A stretch of DNA of 64,000 nt from Thalassococcus sp. S3 (GTDB taxonomy: Bacteria > Pseudomonadota > Alphaproteobacteria > Rhodobacterales > Rhodobacteraceae). Of this stretch, positions 41,887 through 49,610 are shown one piece after another. Position 1 is the first letter of the stretch. The number at the start of each line of letters is the position of its first letter. The position numbers and the translations under genes are program-made. The stretch lies in NCBI RefSeq assembly GCF_004216475.1, contig NZ_CP022303.1, positions 2,790,001 to 2,854,000 of the forward strand, in the 5' to 3' direction. Under the pieces are notes generated by a model. The model saw nothing but the letters and a program-made list of their open reading frames with translations. It was not told the origin of the DNA and searched no databases.

Positions 41887-43119
41887 ATGAAGGATCAATC
41901 CCCCTCTCAAGGCAGCGCAGCAACCGCGCATCGGATCGCGGAGCACATGAAACGCCTCGGGGAAAACCAAGCCGAGTTGGAAACCCGGCTTCAAGAGTTA
42001 ACCGTCGCCGATCAGACTGGCCAGGCACAGGCCGCAAACGCACGCAAACTGCATGCAGTGACGTCTATGCGGATGATTTCTCGTCTGTGCTGTCAGACCA
42101 TCGACGCTCAGAAACATGCAGTGCATGCAGCACGGTACGCGTTGCGCCGGTTCATGGCAGATGTGGGGATTTACCGCCCCCTGCAAACACCAAATGTCCT
42201 ACTGACGCTTCTCGTCGTGATGCTCGGAACGCTCTTCGAGGCGGTCTTCACCACGATCTCCCTTTTTGCCGACGGACATCTTGATCTCATTCCAGCGATG
42301 GGCTTCGCGCTCACCTTCGCCATCGTGACGACCGTTTTAGGACTGACAGCAGGGTCATGCTTGCGCTTTGTCAGCTACCGCAGCACGGCCCGCATCCAGA
42401 CACCCGATCTTCGTCCCGTGCGCTGGTTGGCGCGCAGCGGTTTCGTCGTCCTTGTCTGCGTCACCCTCCTGATGGTCTTCGTGGGCGGGCGCGTCCGCGT
42501 TACTGGGCAACACCAAGATATCTTCAACTTCTCCGACATTGGCTTTGCCGCAACCTTCGGGGACGGCATGGCACTTGTCATTATGGTGGCAGCGAGCCTG
42601 TCGTTCATCCTATCGGTCACGAAAGGCTATAGCGGGTTCTCTGATCCGATCCCTGGCTATGCCGCTTATGTGGGCCGAACCGATGTGGATCACGGCGATG
42701 AGATCGGATTGCTCGTCGCAGACACCCTGGACCAGATCGACGAGATCTTTGCCGCTGCCGAAGAAGATCTTCTGGACGGTGATATCGATCCGGATGACAT
42801 CGCCGATCTGCGCGCCGACATCCTGCAGTTCAACGCGGCAGTGATCGCCGGGAAGGCTGAGCTCAAAGCCATTGCGAAAACGGAATGGGAGCAGGACTGC
42901 TTTGCCACGGGTCTGACATCCCCGCAGCCCGAGATCGATCTGCACCCGCTCGATGCGCTGATCCTCGATCCGGATCGCCTGCCCGATGCCCCCTCGCGGA
43001 GCGATCTCATCGACGCGCTCCTGCAGGCCCAGGCGGAAGTGCATGCCGAGATTCTCGCAGCCCAGGCTGACTTCACCGCCAGCCTGCAGAGCTTCCGCGT
43101 CACCCCGCCCAGCACCTAA
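41887..43119 (+). CDS. Multi-pass membrane protein of the coupling-protein block
   Basis: The 410-residue protein starts at ATG 41887. A coiled-coil N-terminus (MKRLGENQAELETRLQELTVADQ) is followed by four membrane helices between about 100 and 245 (VLLTLLVVMLGTLFEAVFTT, MGFALTFAIVTTVLGLTAG, SGFVVLVCVTLLMVFVGG, MALVIMVAASLSFILS). The C-terminal 160 residues are acidic and helical. No enzyme motif. It lies 24 bp before a single-pass membrane protein gene and close to the T4CP gene, which suggests a membrane platform for DNA transfer. Function is inferred from context only. Confidence 0.7.
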   Translation: MKDQSPSQGSAATAHRIAEHMKRLGENQAELETRLQELTVADQTGQAQAANARKLHAVTSMRMISRLCCQTIDAQKHAVHAARYALRRFMADVGIYRPLQTPNVLLTLLVVMLGTLFEAVFTTISLFADGHLDLIPAMGFALTFAIVTTVLGLTAGSCLRFVSYRSTARIQTPDLRPVRWLARSGFVVLVCVTLLMVFVGGRVRVTGQHQDIFNFSDIGFAATFGDGMALVIMVAASLSFILSVTKGYSGFSDPIPGYAAYVGRTDVDHGDEIGLLVADTLDQIDEIFAAAEEDLLDGDIDPDDIADLRADILQFNAAVIAGKAELKAIAKTEWEQDCFATGLTSPQPEIDLHPLDALILDPDRLPDAPSRSDLIDALLQAQAEVHAEILAAQADFTASLQSFRVTPPST

Positions 43120-43143
43120 CCCCCCAAAAAAAGGAGCCATCTC

Positions 43144-44043
43144 ATGGCAAAATCACCTTATTCCCGTCGTCGCGGCGGCTACGGCAAGCGCCGTGGACCC
43201 AGCCTTCTGAAAAAGCTGCTGCTCTGGCTGGCGCTCATCTTGATCCCGATCATCGCTCTCGGTTCTGGCGGCTATCTCGCTGCACAATATCTGGGCCGCG
43301 AGCAGATCGACACGGCCTATTGCTATACGCGCCCCGATCAGCATCAGGCGGCGATCTTTGTCGACTTCTCGTTGACGCATCAGATCAGCCCCAGCCAGCG
43401 ACGCGATCTGGTCAACACCTTCGTGCAGAGTTTCGAGGGCATGCCGCCTAACGGGAAACTGTCGGTCTTCACCACGGCGCAGGAGGGGACCTCCAGTGTC
43501 AACGTGCCGGTCTTCGCGCTCTGCAAGCCGGCCAAGACGCCGCAGGAGCAAGAGCGACTGGGCGCGCCTGCCAGCTCCGCCCCAAAACTCGTCCGCCAGC
43601 ATGGTGAAGCGATGGCGACATTCCGGGCGTTTCTGGGCGACCTGATCGCCAAGTCGCAAGACAGCGCCCATATCGCCGCGTCCTCGCCGATCCTGGAGCA
43701 AATCCAGGGCATCTCGCGCTATCGCTTCGCGTCGCCGCTGTCCAAGCTCACCCTGTTCACCGACGGGTTGAACAACAGCGCAGTCGGTCAGTTCTGCGTC
43801 AAGCAGGGTCATCTGCCGCGCTTCGAGACGTTCGCCAGCCGGCCCGAGTATCGCTTCATCAAGCCTGATGATTTCAACGGTGCGGATATCTACATCCTTC
43901 TGGTCGAACAGCGCAGCCTGCCCAATGACGTGCTGCCCTTCTGCACCACCGCGGAGCTGCGCGGCTGGTGGGTGTCGTTCTTCGAGGGCAATGGCGCAGG
44001 GAATGTCCGGCTGACGCCGCTGGGCTACGGGGCGGGCCAATGA
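43144..44043 (+). CDS. Membrane-anchored von-Willebrand-like protein
   Basis: The 299-residue protein starts at ATG 43144 behind AAAAAAAGGAGCCAT. A basic Arg-rich N-terminus precedes one membrane helix (LLLWLALILIPIIALGSGGYLAA). The rest is periplasmic: QAAIFVDFSLTHQISPSQRRDLVNTF begins a vWA-like fold, and LSKLTLFTDGLNNSAVGQFC gives its later TDG motif; the metal site looks incomplete. The Arg-rich tail faces the cytoplasm. It overlaps the next gene by ATGA. It is likely part of the transfer or surface apparatus; no family is firmly recognised. Confidence 0.65.
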   Translation: MAKSPYSRRRGGYGKRRGPSLLKKLLLWLALILIPIIALGSGGYLAAQYLGREQIDTAYCYTRPDQHQAAIFVDFSLTHQISPSQRRDLVNTFVQSFEGMPPNGKLSVFTTAQEGTSSVNVPVFALCKPAKTPQEQERLGAPASSAPKLVRQHGEAMATFRAFLGDLIAKSQDSAHIAASSPILEQIQGISRYRFASPLSKLTLFTDGLNNSAVGQFCVKQGHLPRFETFASRPEYRFIKPDDFNGADIYILLVEQRSLPNDVLPFCTTAELRGWWVSFFEGNGAGNVRLTPLGYGAGQ

Positions 44044-44348
44044 GCGGCCCTGGCACCCAAGCGCACCCGATCCTCGCGATCAATCTCGACCTCCTGCGCG
44101 CCAGCGCAGGTTTCGGGCTCGGCTGGGTCTGCTGGCAAGCGGCCTCGCCGGAGTTTTGGCTTCTGAGCTTCGCAGCGGTGGTCTGCACGATCGCAGGTGT
44201 CAAGCGTTTCGGGCATGCAATAGTCGGTCTCATCAAATGGATCAACGGCCAGCGCAAGCTCAAGCGCTTCGAGGCGCAGGGCGCGAGCCCAAAGGCAGAC
44301 CGGATGGCCAGCGAGGCCGAGTTGCGCCAGCGGGGGCTGATCAAATGA
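44040..44348 (+). CDS. Small membrane partner of the coupling protein
   Basis: The 102-residue protein starts at ATG 44040, overlapping the preceding stop. It has two hydrophobic segments (LRASAGFGLGWVCWQAA and FWLLSFAAVVCTIAGV) and then a basic cytoplasmic tail (KWINGQRKLKRFEAQGASPKADRM). It overlaps the T4CP gene by ATGA. The T4CP has no membrane helix of its own, so this protein is the best candidate to anchor it. This is inference. Confidence 0.65.
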   Translation: MSGPGTQAHPILAINLDLLRASAGFGLGWVCWQAASPEFWLLSFAAVVCTIAGVKRFGHAIVGLIKWINGQRKLKRFEAQGASPKADRMASEAELRQRGLIK

Positions 44349-45781
44349 GTTCTTTCTTGGGCAAACCCTTCGCCCGGGCGCGTGCCCATGATCCAGGGGG
44401 CCACCGCCTTCTAGGTCTCACTGAAGAAGGTCATCATCCCATCTTCGGTCCGAAGGGGCATGCGTTGCTGGCGTCGGCGGCAGGTGGGGGCAAGACCACA
44501 TGTGGTGCGATGCCGTGGCTGCTGTCTCTCGCCGCCTCCGAGCCGGAGAAGGCCACTCTTATCTTTGATTGCAAGAATGGAGAGATCGCGTTGCAGGCCG
44601 CAACTATGTTCGCCGCGAAGGGGCGCATCGTTCGCATCATCGACGATATGAACACCTGTCCCGGACTGGCGCAGTTCCGCGTGCAGCTCAATGCGTTTGG
44701 CTCGGCTTCAGCTGCGTATAAGCGCGACCCGCGTGAGGTACTCTATGCCAACGAGACGATCACCCATGCGCTTCTGGAGGAACCCGCAGGCGATGCCAAG
44801 AACAGGTATTGGCGCGACGATCCGCGGGGCAAGATCGCCTTTGCGAACAATGTGATGCTGGCTCGCAATCCGGATCGCGCCACGCCGGGGGCGGCGGCCT
44901 CCATCCTCAGCGATCCCGATATGATGCTGTCACTTGCCGAAATTGAGGCCGAAGAAGGCACACCAATGCTGCAAGCGCAGGCGCGGGATTATCTGGCATC
45001 GATTGGCCATGAACATCACCCGCAGCACATGACCGAGGCCAAGCGCGCGCTGAGGCACTTCGCGCCTGGCACGCTGCTGCATGACGCCGGGCAAGATGCT
45101 TCGATCACGCATGCCGATCTAATCCGCGAAGGAGCAATCATCTTCCTCGTTGGCCCGATGGCACATATGAACCGGCTAGGCTCCTATTTCGCGCTTCATA
45201 TCAACGCATTTTGCGATGCCCTCTACTCGGGGGCTGGAGCATTGCGGGTGATCGCGGATGAGTTTACAAACATCCCATTGAAATCATTGGTAGAATCTCT
45301 GACTACCCTCCGCGCCTATTCCTGCGAGGTCTATCTAATCTACCAGAGTCGCTCCGAAGTCATCCGTCGTTTTGGCAAGCTCGAATGCGAGACCATTGAA
45401 GAGAACTGCATCGTCAAGCAGTGGTTCGGCTTCTCGTCCTTCGCGGAGGCCGAGCGGATCTCCAAGGCCATGGGCAACGAACATGCGGTCGCCACCTCGC
45501 TCAGCGGAGACAGCCATGGCCTGAAGACCCAAACCAATCTCAGCCTGATCAAACAGCCGCGGATGAGCCCCGCCGAGTTGATGGCCATGCCGCGCACGCA
45601 TCAGCTGATCCATATCAAGGGTTTGGGCTTCGTGCTGGCACTGACCGTGGGTCAGCACCATATTGCGCCTTACTGCGATTTGCTGGCGCCAAATCCGCTG
45701 GAAGGTGGCGTGCTGCAGTCCGATCCGAAGATCACGCTGGTGACGCCGGACGTTCCCTCGTCCACGCGAGGTGGCTCATGA
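44345..45781 (+). CDS. Type IV coupling protein (TraD/TraG-like) without membrane helices
   Basis: The 478-residue ATPase starts at ATG 44345. Walker A is ASAAGGGKTT (Lys50) and Walker B VIADEFTNIP near 305. Later come LRAYSCEVYLIYQSRSEVIRRFG and VKQWFGFSSFAEAERISKAMG, typical of the VirD4/TraG family. These proteins link the relaxosome to a secretion channel and pump DNA. Most have an N-terminal membrane domain, which is absent here. The upstream 102-residue protein could supply it. Mobilisable elements often carry their own T4CP without a channel. ATGA overlaps both neighbours. Confidence 0.88.
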   Translation: MSSFLGKPFARARAHDPGGHRLLGLTEEGHHPIFGPKGHALLASAAGGGKTTCGAMPWLLSLAASEPEKATLIFDCKNGEIALQAATMFAAKGRIVRIIDDMNTCPGLAQFRVQLNAFGSASAAYKRDPREVLYANETITHALLEEPAGDAKNRYWRDDPRGKIAFANNVMLARNPDRATPGAAASILSDPDMMLSLAEIEAEEGTPMLQAQARDYLASIGHEHHPQHMTEAKRALRHFAPGTLLHDAGQDASITHADLIREGAIIFLVGPMAHMNRLGSYFALHINAFCDALYSGAGALRVIADEFTNIPLKSLVESLTTLRAYSCEVYLIYQSRSEVIRRFGKLECETIEENCIVKQWFGFSSFAEAERISKAMGNEHAVATSLSGDSHGLKTQTNLSLIKQPRMSPAELMAMPRTHQLIHIKGLGFVLALTVGQHHIAPYCDLLAPNPLEGGVLQSDPKITLVTPDVPSSTRGGS

Positions 45782-46023
45782 AAGCGTTGCTACTCTTTCT
45801 CTGGATCATCCCGCCCCTCGCGGTGTGGATATTCGTCGTGCTGTTCGGCACGCCGCATATCGCGTTGAGCTACAGCTTCCTTGACAACGGCAAGCGCTAT
45901 GATCCCTTAGCCGAGCGGCACTACATCACCTGTACCTATTACGGATGGGCCGGCGCGCGCAGAGTCGATGCCGAGGCCGGTCACTGTCCCTGGCTGCGCC
46001 TCTTCAAGCCGGAGGCGGGCTAA
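45778..46023 (+). CDS. Small membrane protein after the coupling protein
   Basis: From ATG 45778, overlapping the T4CP stop by ATGA, it has 81 residues. One N-terminal hydrophobic segment (LLLFLWIIPPLAVWIFVVLFG) is followed by a short domain with two Cys (YITCTYYGWAG, AGHCPWLRLF). It is coupled to the T4CP and is probably exported or membrane-anchored. No family is recognised. Confidence 0.6.
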   Translation: MKALLLFLWIIPPLAVWIFVVLFGTPHIALSYSFLDNGKRYDPLAERHYITCTYYGWAGARRVDAEAGHCPWLRLFKPEAG

Positions 46024-46289
46024 TGGGTGCGTCGCAGGTATTGCCGGTCGACCGGATCATAGATGCGGTCATGCAGGTCGAACCGTTCGGACAGCGCCAC
46101 ACGGACCATGATCTTGAGGCCTGCAAGGATTTTGTGCTGCGCGACAGTACCCGCGGCAATCAAGCCATCGCAGTGCTCCCGGTCGTCCTCGGTGAAGACC
46201 GCATAGGGTGCTGCGGCGTCCCAAAGTGCGACGTAATCCAAAGGCGCCAGCCAAGTCTCAACATCCTGAATATCATTAAAAATAACCAT
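46020..46289 (-). CDS. Small hypothetical protein on the opposite strand
   Basis: This 89-residue protein starts at ATG 46289 (MVIFNDIQDV) and has a mixed alpha/beta sequence: WLAPLDYVALWDAAAPYAVFTEDDREHC. It converges on the small membrane protein gene with a 4-bp overlap and is divergent from the 46340 gene. Opposite-strand genes inside such a block may be regulators or immunity factors. No family is recognised. Confidence 0.55.
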   Translation of the reverse strand: MVIFNDIQDVETWLAPLDYVALWDAAAPYAVFTEDDREHCDGLIAAGTVAQHKILAGLKIMVRVALSERFDLHDRIYDPVDRQYLRRTH

Positions 46290-46339
46290 GCCTTGAGAAT
46301 ATCAAATCTCACCTGCACCTTGCAAATTTGGAGCCCCTC

Positions 46340-46852
46340 ATGAGCCAGAGTAGCACTGAGGCCGTCTCAGAAACCCTCCGTCTCGCGCTGCAGCAGAGCA
46401 TCGCGCGCATCATCACGTCGGAGGCAGATTGGGACCGCCTGCACACCATCTCGACTGAGGCGGCGAAGCGGATCGACGATGAGATGGAGGCGTATAAGTC
46501 CGACTACCCGTCGCGGCTGGCCGCAGCGCGGCAGATGATCTTGCGCGAATATGCCGGGCGCAGTCTCGATATGCCCACGCCGTCCTGGGTCCTGAAAGCC
46601 AAGGAGCTTCCCAGCCCGGAAAAACTGGATCACATGGCCGATGGTCGCGTGCGCCACGACCACGGCAGGCGCCTCAGGGTGATCCGGCAGGACGAGGTCG
46701 ACCAGCTTCGTGAGATGCGCCGCGACTTAAAAATCCGTGCGGAAGTCGAGCGAGAGACGCGCGCCGCGCAAAGCCCAGAGCACCGCAGGGGTGATGCGCG
46801 CGAGGCGTTCCAGACCACACAAATGCGCATCACCCAATCCCGAAAAAGATAA
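46340..46852 (+). CDS. Helical hypothetical protein of the mobilisation block
   Basis: From ATG 46340 (a TTG 12 bp upstream is also open) it has 170 residues, mainly helical and charged: LRLALQQSIARIITSEADWDRLHTISTEAAKRID, YPSRLAAARQMILREYAGRSLD, then RQDEVDQLREMRRDLKIRAEVERETRAA. A basic C-terminus suggests nucleic-acid binding. It is 12 bp before the next gene, probably co-transcribed. No family is recognised. Confidence 0.65.
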   Translation: MSQSSTEAVSETLRLALQQSIARIITSEADWDRLHTISTEAAKRIDDEMEAYKSDYPSRLAAARQMILREYAGRSLDMPTPSWVLKAKELPSPEKLDHMADGRVRHDHGRRLRVIRQDEVDQLREMRRDLKIRAEVERETRAAQSPEHRRGDAREAFQTTQMRITQSRKR

Positions 46853-46864
46853 AGGAGACCCATC

Positions 46865-47470
46865 ATGTCTACTGCACATCCCGCCGTTGAAGCCGCCCGC
46901 GCCTCGTTCTCTGGTCGCGGCCTCACCCAAGGTCAGTTCGATGAGGCCTGGGCGATCTCAGAGATCATCCACAAGGAAATCCAGCGCTCCGGCTCATTCC
47001 ATGAAAAGCTCATCGATTACAGCCATGCCTATGCCCGCAACGAACGCTTCGACAGCATGAAGGGCGAGGCGGTGCTGCGGGATATCTACAAGGGCCGCTA
47101 TGGCGAGACGATGAACCAGACCCGCGAAACCCTGCTGAAGGCCGAAGACAGAGCCACGGATCCTGAGTGTCTTCGGAAGATCCTGAACGCCGCGGAGTCC
47201 ATCGCACCCTTGATCGCGCGCGGGGACACTTGTCCTTTCTATCAGGCCTTCGACACGGCAGCCATCGTCGTCGCCGATGAGCTGAAGATCTCTCAAGCCG
47301 GGGCCAAGCGCTTGATGAAAGAGGCGTATCACGCCGCCCATAACCGCGATCTCTATGAAGTCGGGAAGGCCGCAGAGCAGCTCCACCATAAGCCCGTGCG
47401 CGACGCCGAAATCGCCGCGCGCAAGGCGGAGCAGACCCAAACCCGCAGCCAGAGCCAGACCCGCCACTGA
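46865..47470 (+). CDS. Hypothetical protein of the mobilisation block
   Basis: The 201-residue protein starts at ATG 46865 behind AAGGAGACCCATC. It is helical: LTQGQFDEAWAISEIIHKEIQRSG, GEAVLRDIYKGRYGETMNQTRET, IVVADELKISQAGAKRLMKEAYHAAHNRDLYEVGK. The C-terminus is Gln/Arg-rich. No membrane segment. It follows the helical 170-residue gene by 12 bp. Unknown function; proximity to the T4CP suggests a mobilisation accessory. Confidence 0.65.
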   Translation: MSTAHPAVEAARASFSGRGLTQGQFDEAWAISEIIHKEIQRSGSFHEKLIDYSHAYARNERFDSMKGEAVLRDIYKGRYGETMNQTRETLLKAEDRATDPECLRKILNAAESIAPLIARGDTCPFYQAFDTAAIVVADELKISQAGAKRLMKEAYHAAHNRDLYEVGKAAEQLHHKPVRDAEIAARKAEQTQTRSQSQTRH

Positions 47471-47581
47471 CCGGTAGGATATTGGAAAGATAGGACTTTA
47501 TTCCTTGTTTTAGCTGATCGATTGAGGTAGCATGTTCCTCTTTCGTTCACGCGCAGGAGGACCAAACCGGAAAGGACAGAC

Positions 47582-47881
47582 ATGAAGACCACGCCGCCAA
47601 CTCCGCCCCCCAAGCCCAGCCTGCATCTCAACTGGCAGGACTGGCTGCCGTTCTTTGAGCACCCGGACATCTCTCTCGAAGACAAGAAAAAGCAGATCGA
47701 AGCGCTGTGGACGATTCTGATGTGCTTTGCAGATGCCAAGTACGATGTTCTCGGCCCGGATGATCTCGCCGCCCAAGAAACCAGTGGACAAGTTCTTGAT
47801 CTCACCGCCGCTCTAAAGGCTGCTGTGTTAAACTCAGGCATTCCCGATCAACAACAAGAAACCAACAAGGAGGAGGTATGA
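47582..47881 (+). CDS. Small protein coupled to the serine recombinase
   Basis: The 99-residue protein starts at ATG 47582 behind GGAAAGGACAGAC. A Pro-rich N-terminus (TPPTPPPKPSLHLNWQDWLPFFEHP) is followed by helices (LEDKKKQIEALWTILMCFADAKYDVLG) and an acidic tail. Its stop overlaps the recombinase start by ATGA. Coupled small proteins next to large serine recombinases are candidate recombination directionality factors or regulators. That role is inferred. Confidence 0.6.
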   Translation: MKTTPPTPPPKPSLHLNWQDWLPFFEHPDISLEDKKKQIEALWTILMCFADAKYDVLGPDDLAAQETSGQVLDLTAALKAAVLNSGIPDQQQETNKEEV

Positions 47882-49515
47882 CTTCCGAACACTCAGAAGA
47901 TGTCGTCATTTACAGTCGAGTAAGTTCCCTTGGGCAGCGCAACGATGGACATGGCTTGAGCAGTCAAGAATCGAGGTGCCGTGACTTCGCGGCTTCCAAA
48001 GGCTGGAATGTGGTTGCTTCGTTCCCTGATACGATCAGCGGCGGTATCGACTTCATGAAACGCCCCGGGATGGTGGCGCTTCTGTCGTTCCTAGACGCCC
48101 AACCTAACAGAAGCTTCATCGTTCTGTTCGACGACCCGAAACGCTTCGCCCGCTCCACGAAGTACCATCTTGAACTACGCGAGGCCCTTAGGGCACGCGG
48201 CGCACGCATCGCCTGCCTCAACTTCAAATTTGAGGAAGACAGCCCGGAGGGCGAGTTCATCGAAACGATCATCGCTGCCCAAGGCGAGCTCGAGCGCAAG
48301 CAAAACGGTCGACAAGTCGCCCAGAAAATGCGCGCCCGCATGGAGAACGGATATTGGATTCACAATGCGCCCATCGGATATCGGTATGAGACTATCAAAG
48401 GACGCGGCAAAGTGCTTGTGCTCGAAGAACCCGCCGCCGGAATCATCAGGCAAGCCTTTGAGGGATACGCGTCGGGCCGCTTTGAAACCCAGGCGGAAGT
48501 GAAACGCTTTCTTGAGGGTTTCCCTGACCTGTTGAACAAGCGCAAAGGTAAGATCACTCAGCAGCGCGTGACGGATATCCTGACACAGCCCGTTTATACC
48601 GGGCACATCTGCTCCGAGGTCTACGATCTCAACTGGCTCAAAGCCCAGCATCAACCGCTCGTGTCGCTGGATGTCTTCGACAAGGTCCAGGATCGCCGCA
48701 AAGGTACCGCCAAGGCCCCCAAGCGCAAGAACATTGGGGATGCCTTCGCTCTGCGCGGCGTCGCCGTCTGCAGGGGCTGTAACGTGCCGCTCCGATCCTC
48801 CATCACCAAAGGTAATGGTGGGAGCTATCACTACTATCTGTGCCAGACGAAAGGCTGTGATCATTACGGCAAGTCGATCAAGCGCGACAAGATCGAAGGC
48901 GACGTCGGTGAGCTCATTAAATCGCTTCAACCGTCTGAGGGCCTCATGGACGCCGCCAAGGCCATGTTCCGTCACATCTGGGACGCTAAGGAACACCAGG
49001 CCAAGGACGTTCTACTGAGCGGAAAACGCAAGATCGCAGCGCTCGACAAAGACATCGACCGTTTGCTCGACACGATCACGTCTGTCAGCAGGGCGTCTGT
49101 CATCGCCCGCTGCGAAGACAAAATCGATATGCTGGAGCGCGAAAAGACCAAGATTTCTCAGGAAATGGCCGAAAGGGCCAAACCCAAGGGCAGCTTCGAG
49201 GAAAAACTAGAACCCGTCCTCGTCTTCCTCGCAAACCCCTTTAAACTATGGGCCTCGAGCAACATCACCCTGCGTAGATTGATCCTCAAATTAGCCTTTG
49301 CAGACCGCATCCGATACGACCGTTTCGAGGGCGCTAGAACTCCGGAAATAGCGTTTCCGTTCAAAGCCTTAAGGTACGTGACAGACCCCAAGCTTTGTTT
49401 TGGTGCGGTCGAGAAGACTCGAACTTCCACGGGTGTTACCCCACAGCGACCTCAACGCTGCGCGTCTACCAATTCCGCCACGACCGCACGTCTTGGCTGG
49501 TGCGCAGCGGTTTAG
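47878..49515 (+). CDS. Large serine recombinase at the tRNA junction
   Basis: The 545-residue enzyme has an N-terminal resolvase domain (VVIYSRVSSLGQRND, Ser16 as nucleophile; FDDPKRFARSTKYHLELREALR; GELERKQNGRQVAQK) and a recombinase domain. A zinc-ribbon follows (CRGCNVPLRSS and CQTKGCDHYGKS), then a coiled coil near 380-440. It catalyses site-specific integration or excision. The last about 38 residues are encoded antisense across the tRNA-Leu gene (49401-49487), so the 3' end lies on chromosomal DNA. The natural C-terminus is therefore probably shortened or extended by integration. It should be the recombinase of the present junction. Confidence 0.85.
   Translation: MTSEHSEDVVIYSRVSSLGQRNDGHGLSSQESRCRDFAASKGWNVVASFPDTISGGIDFMKRPGMVALLSFLDAQPNRSFIVLFDDPKRFARSTKYHLELREALRARGARIACLNFKFEEDSPEGEFIETIIAAQGELERKQNGRQVAQKMRARMENGYWIHNAPIGYRYETIKGRGKVLVLEEPAAGIIRQAFEGYASGRFETQAEVKRFLEGFPDLLNKRKGKITQQRVTDILTQPVYTGHICSEVYDLNWLKAQHQPLVSLDVFDKVQDRRKGTAKAPKRKNIGDAFALRGVAVCRGCNVPLRSSITKGNGGSYHYYLCQTKGCDHYGKSIKRDKIEGDVGELIKSLQPSEGLMDAAKAMFRHIWDAKEHQAKDVLLSGKRKIAALDKDIDRLLDTITSVSRASVIARCEDKIDMLEREKTKISQEMAERAKPKGSFEEKLEPVLVFLANPFKLWASSNITLRRLILKLAFADRIRYDRFEGARTPEIAFPFKALRYVTDPKLCFGAVEKTRTSTGVTPQRPQRCASTNSATTARLGWCAAV
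49401..49487 (-). tRNA. tRNA-Leu(GAG)
   Basis: The 87-nt class II tRNA reads GCGGTCG at its 5' end, D-arm with GGTAGAC, anticodon stem CAGCG-TTGAGGT-CGCTG with anticodon GAG, long variable arm GGGT-AAC-ACCC, T-arm GGAAG-TTCGAGT-CTTCT and 3' CGACCGCACCA. All stems pair. CCA is encoded. It marks the right edge of the island and overlaps the recombinase gene tail on the opposite strand. Confidence 0.95.
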
Positions 49516-49551
49516 CCGCATGCGTGGAGGATGTGAAGCGCTTTTTGCATG

Positions 49552-49582
49552 AAAAAAACTCCGCGGTCGAAAAACCGCGGAG
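49552..49582 (-). terminator. Terminator of the peptidoglycan-binding protein gene
   Basis: CTCCGCGG-TCGAAAAA-CCGCGGAG forms an 8-bp stem at 49559-49582. On the minus strand TTTTTTT follows (49558-49552). It lies 29 bp after the stop at 49611 and so ends that gene's transcript before the tRNA. Confidence 0.85.
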
Positions 49583-49610
49583 CTCGTTTCGGTGCCTCTT
49601 TCGCGAGGCG

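Noticed and set aside
40832..47470. Type IV secretion system
   Set aside because: Only a coupling protein is recognisable; VirB4, VirB6, VirB8-10 type genes are absent.
1..49400. Prophage
   Set aside because: No capsid, tail, terminase, portal or lysis genes are visible; the recombinases belong with mobilisation genes.
49401..49515. Extra domain at the C-terminus of the serine recombinase
   Set aside because: The sequence is the antisense of tRNA-Leu and has no protein meaning.
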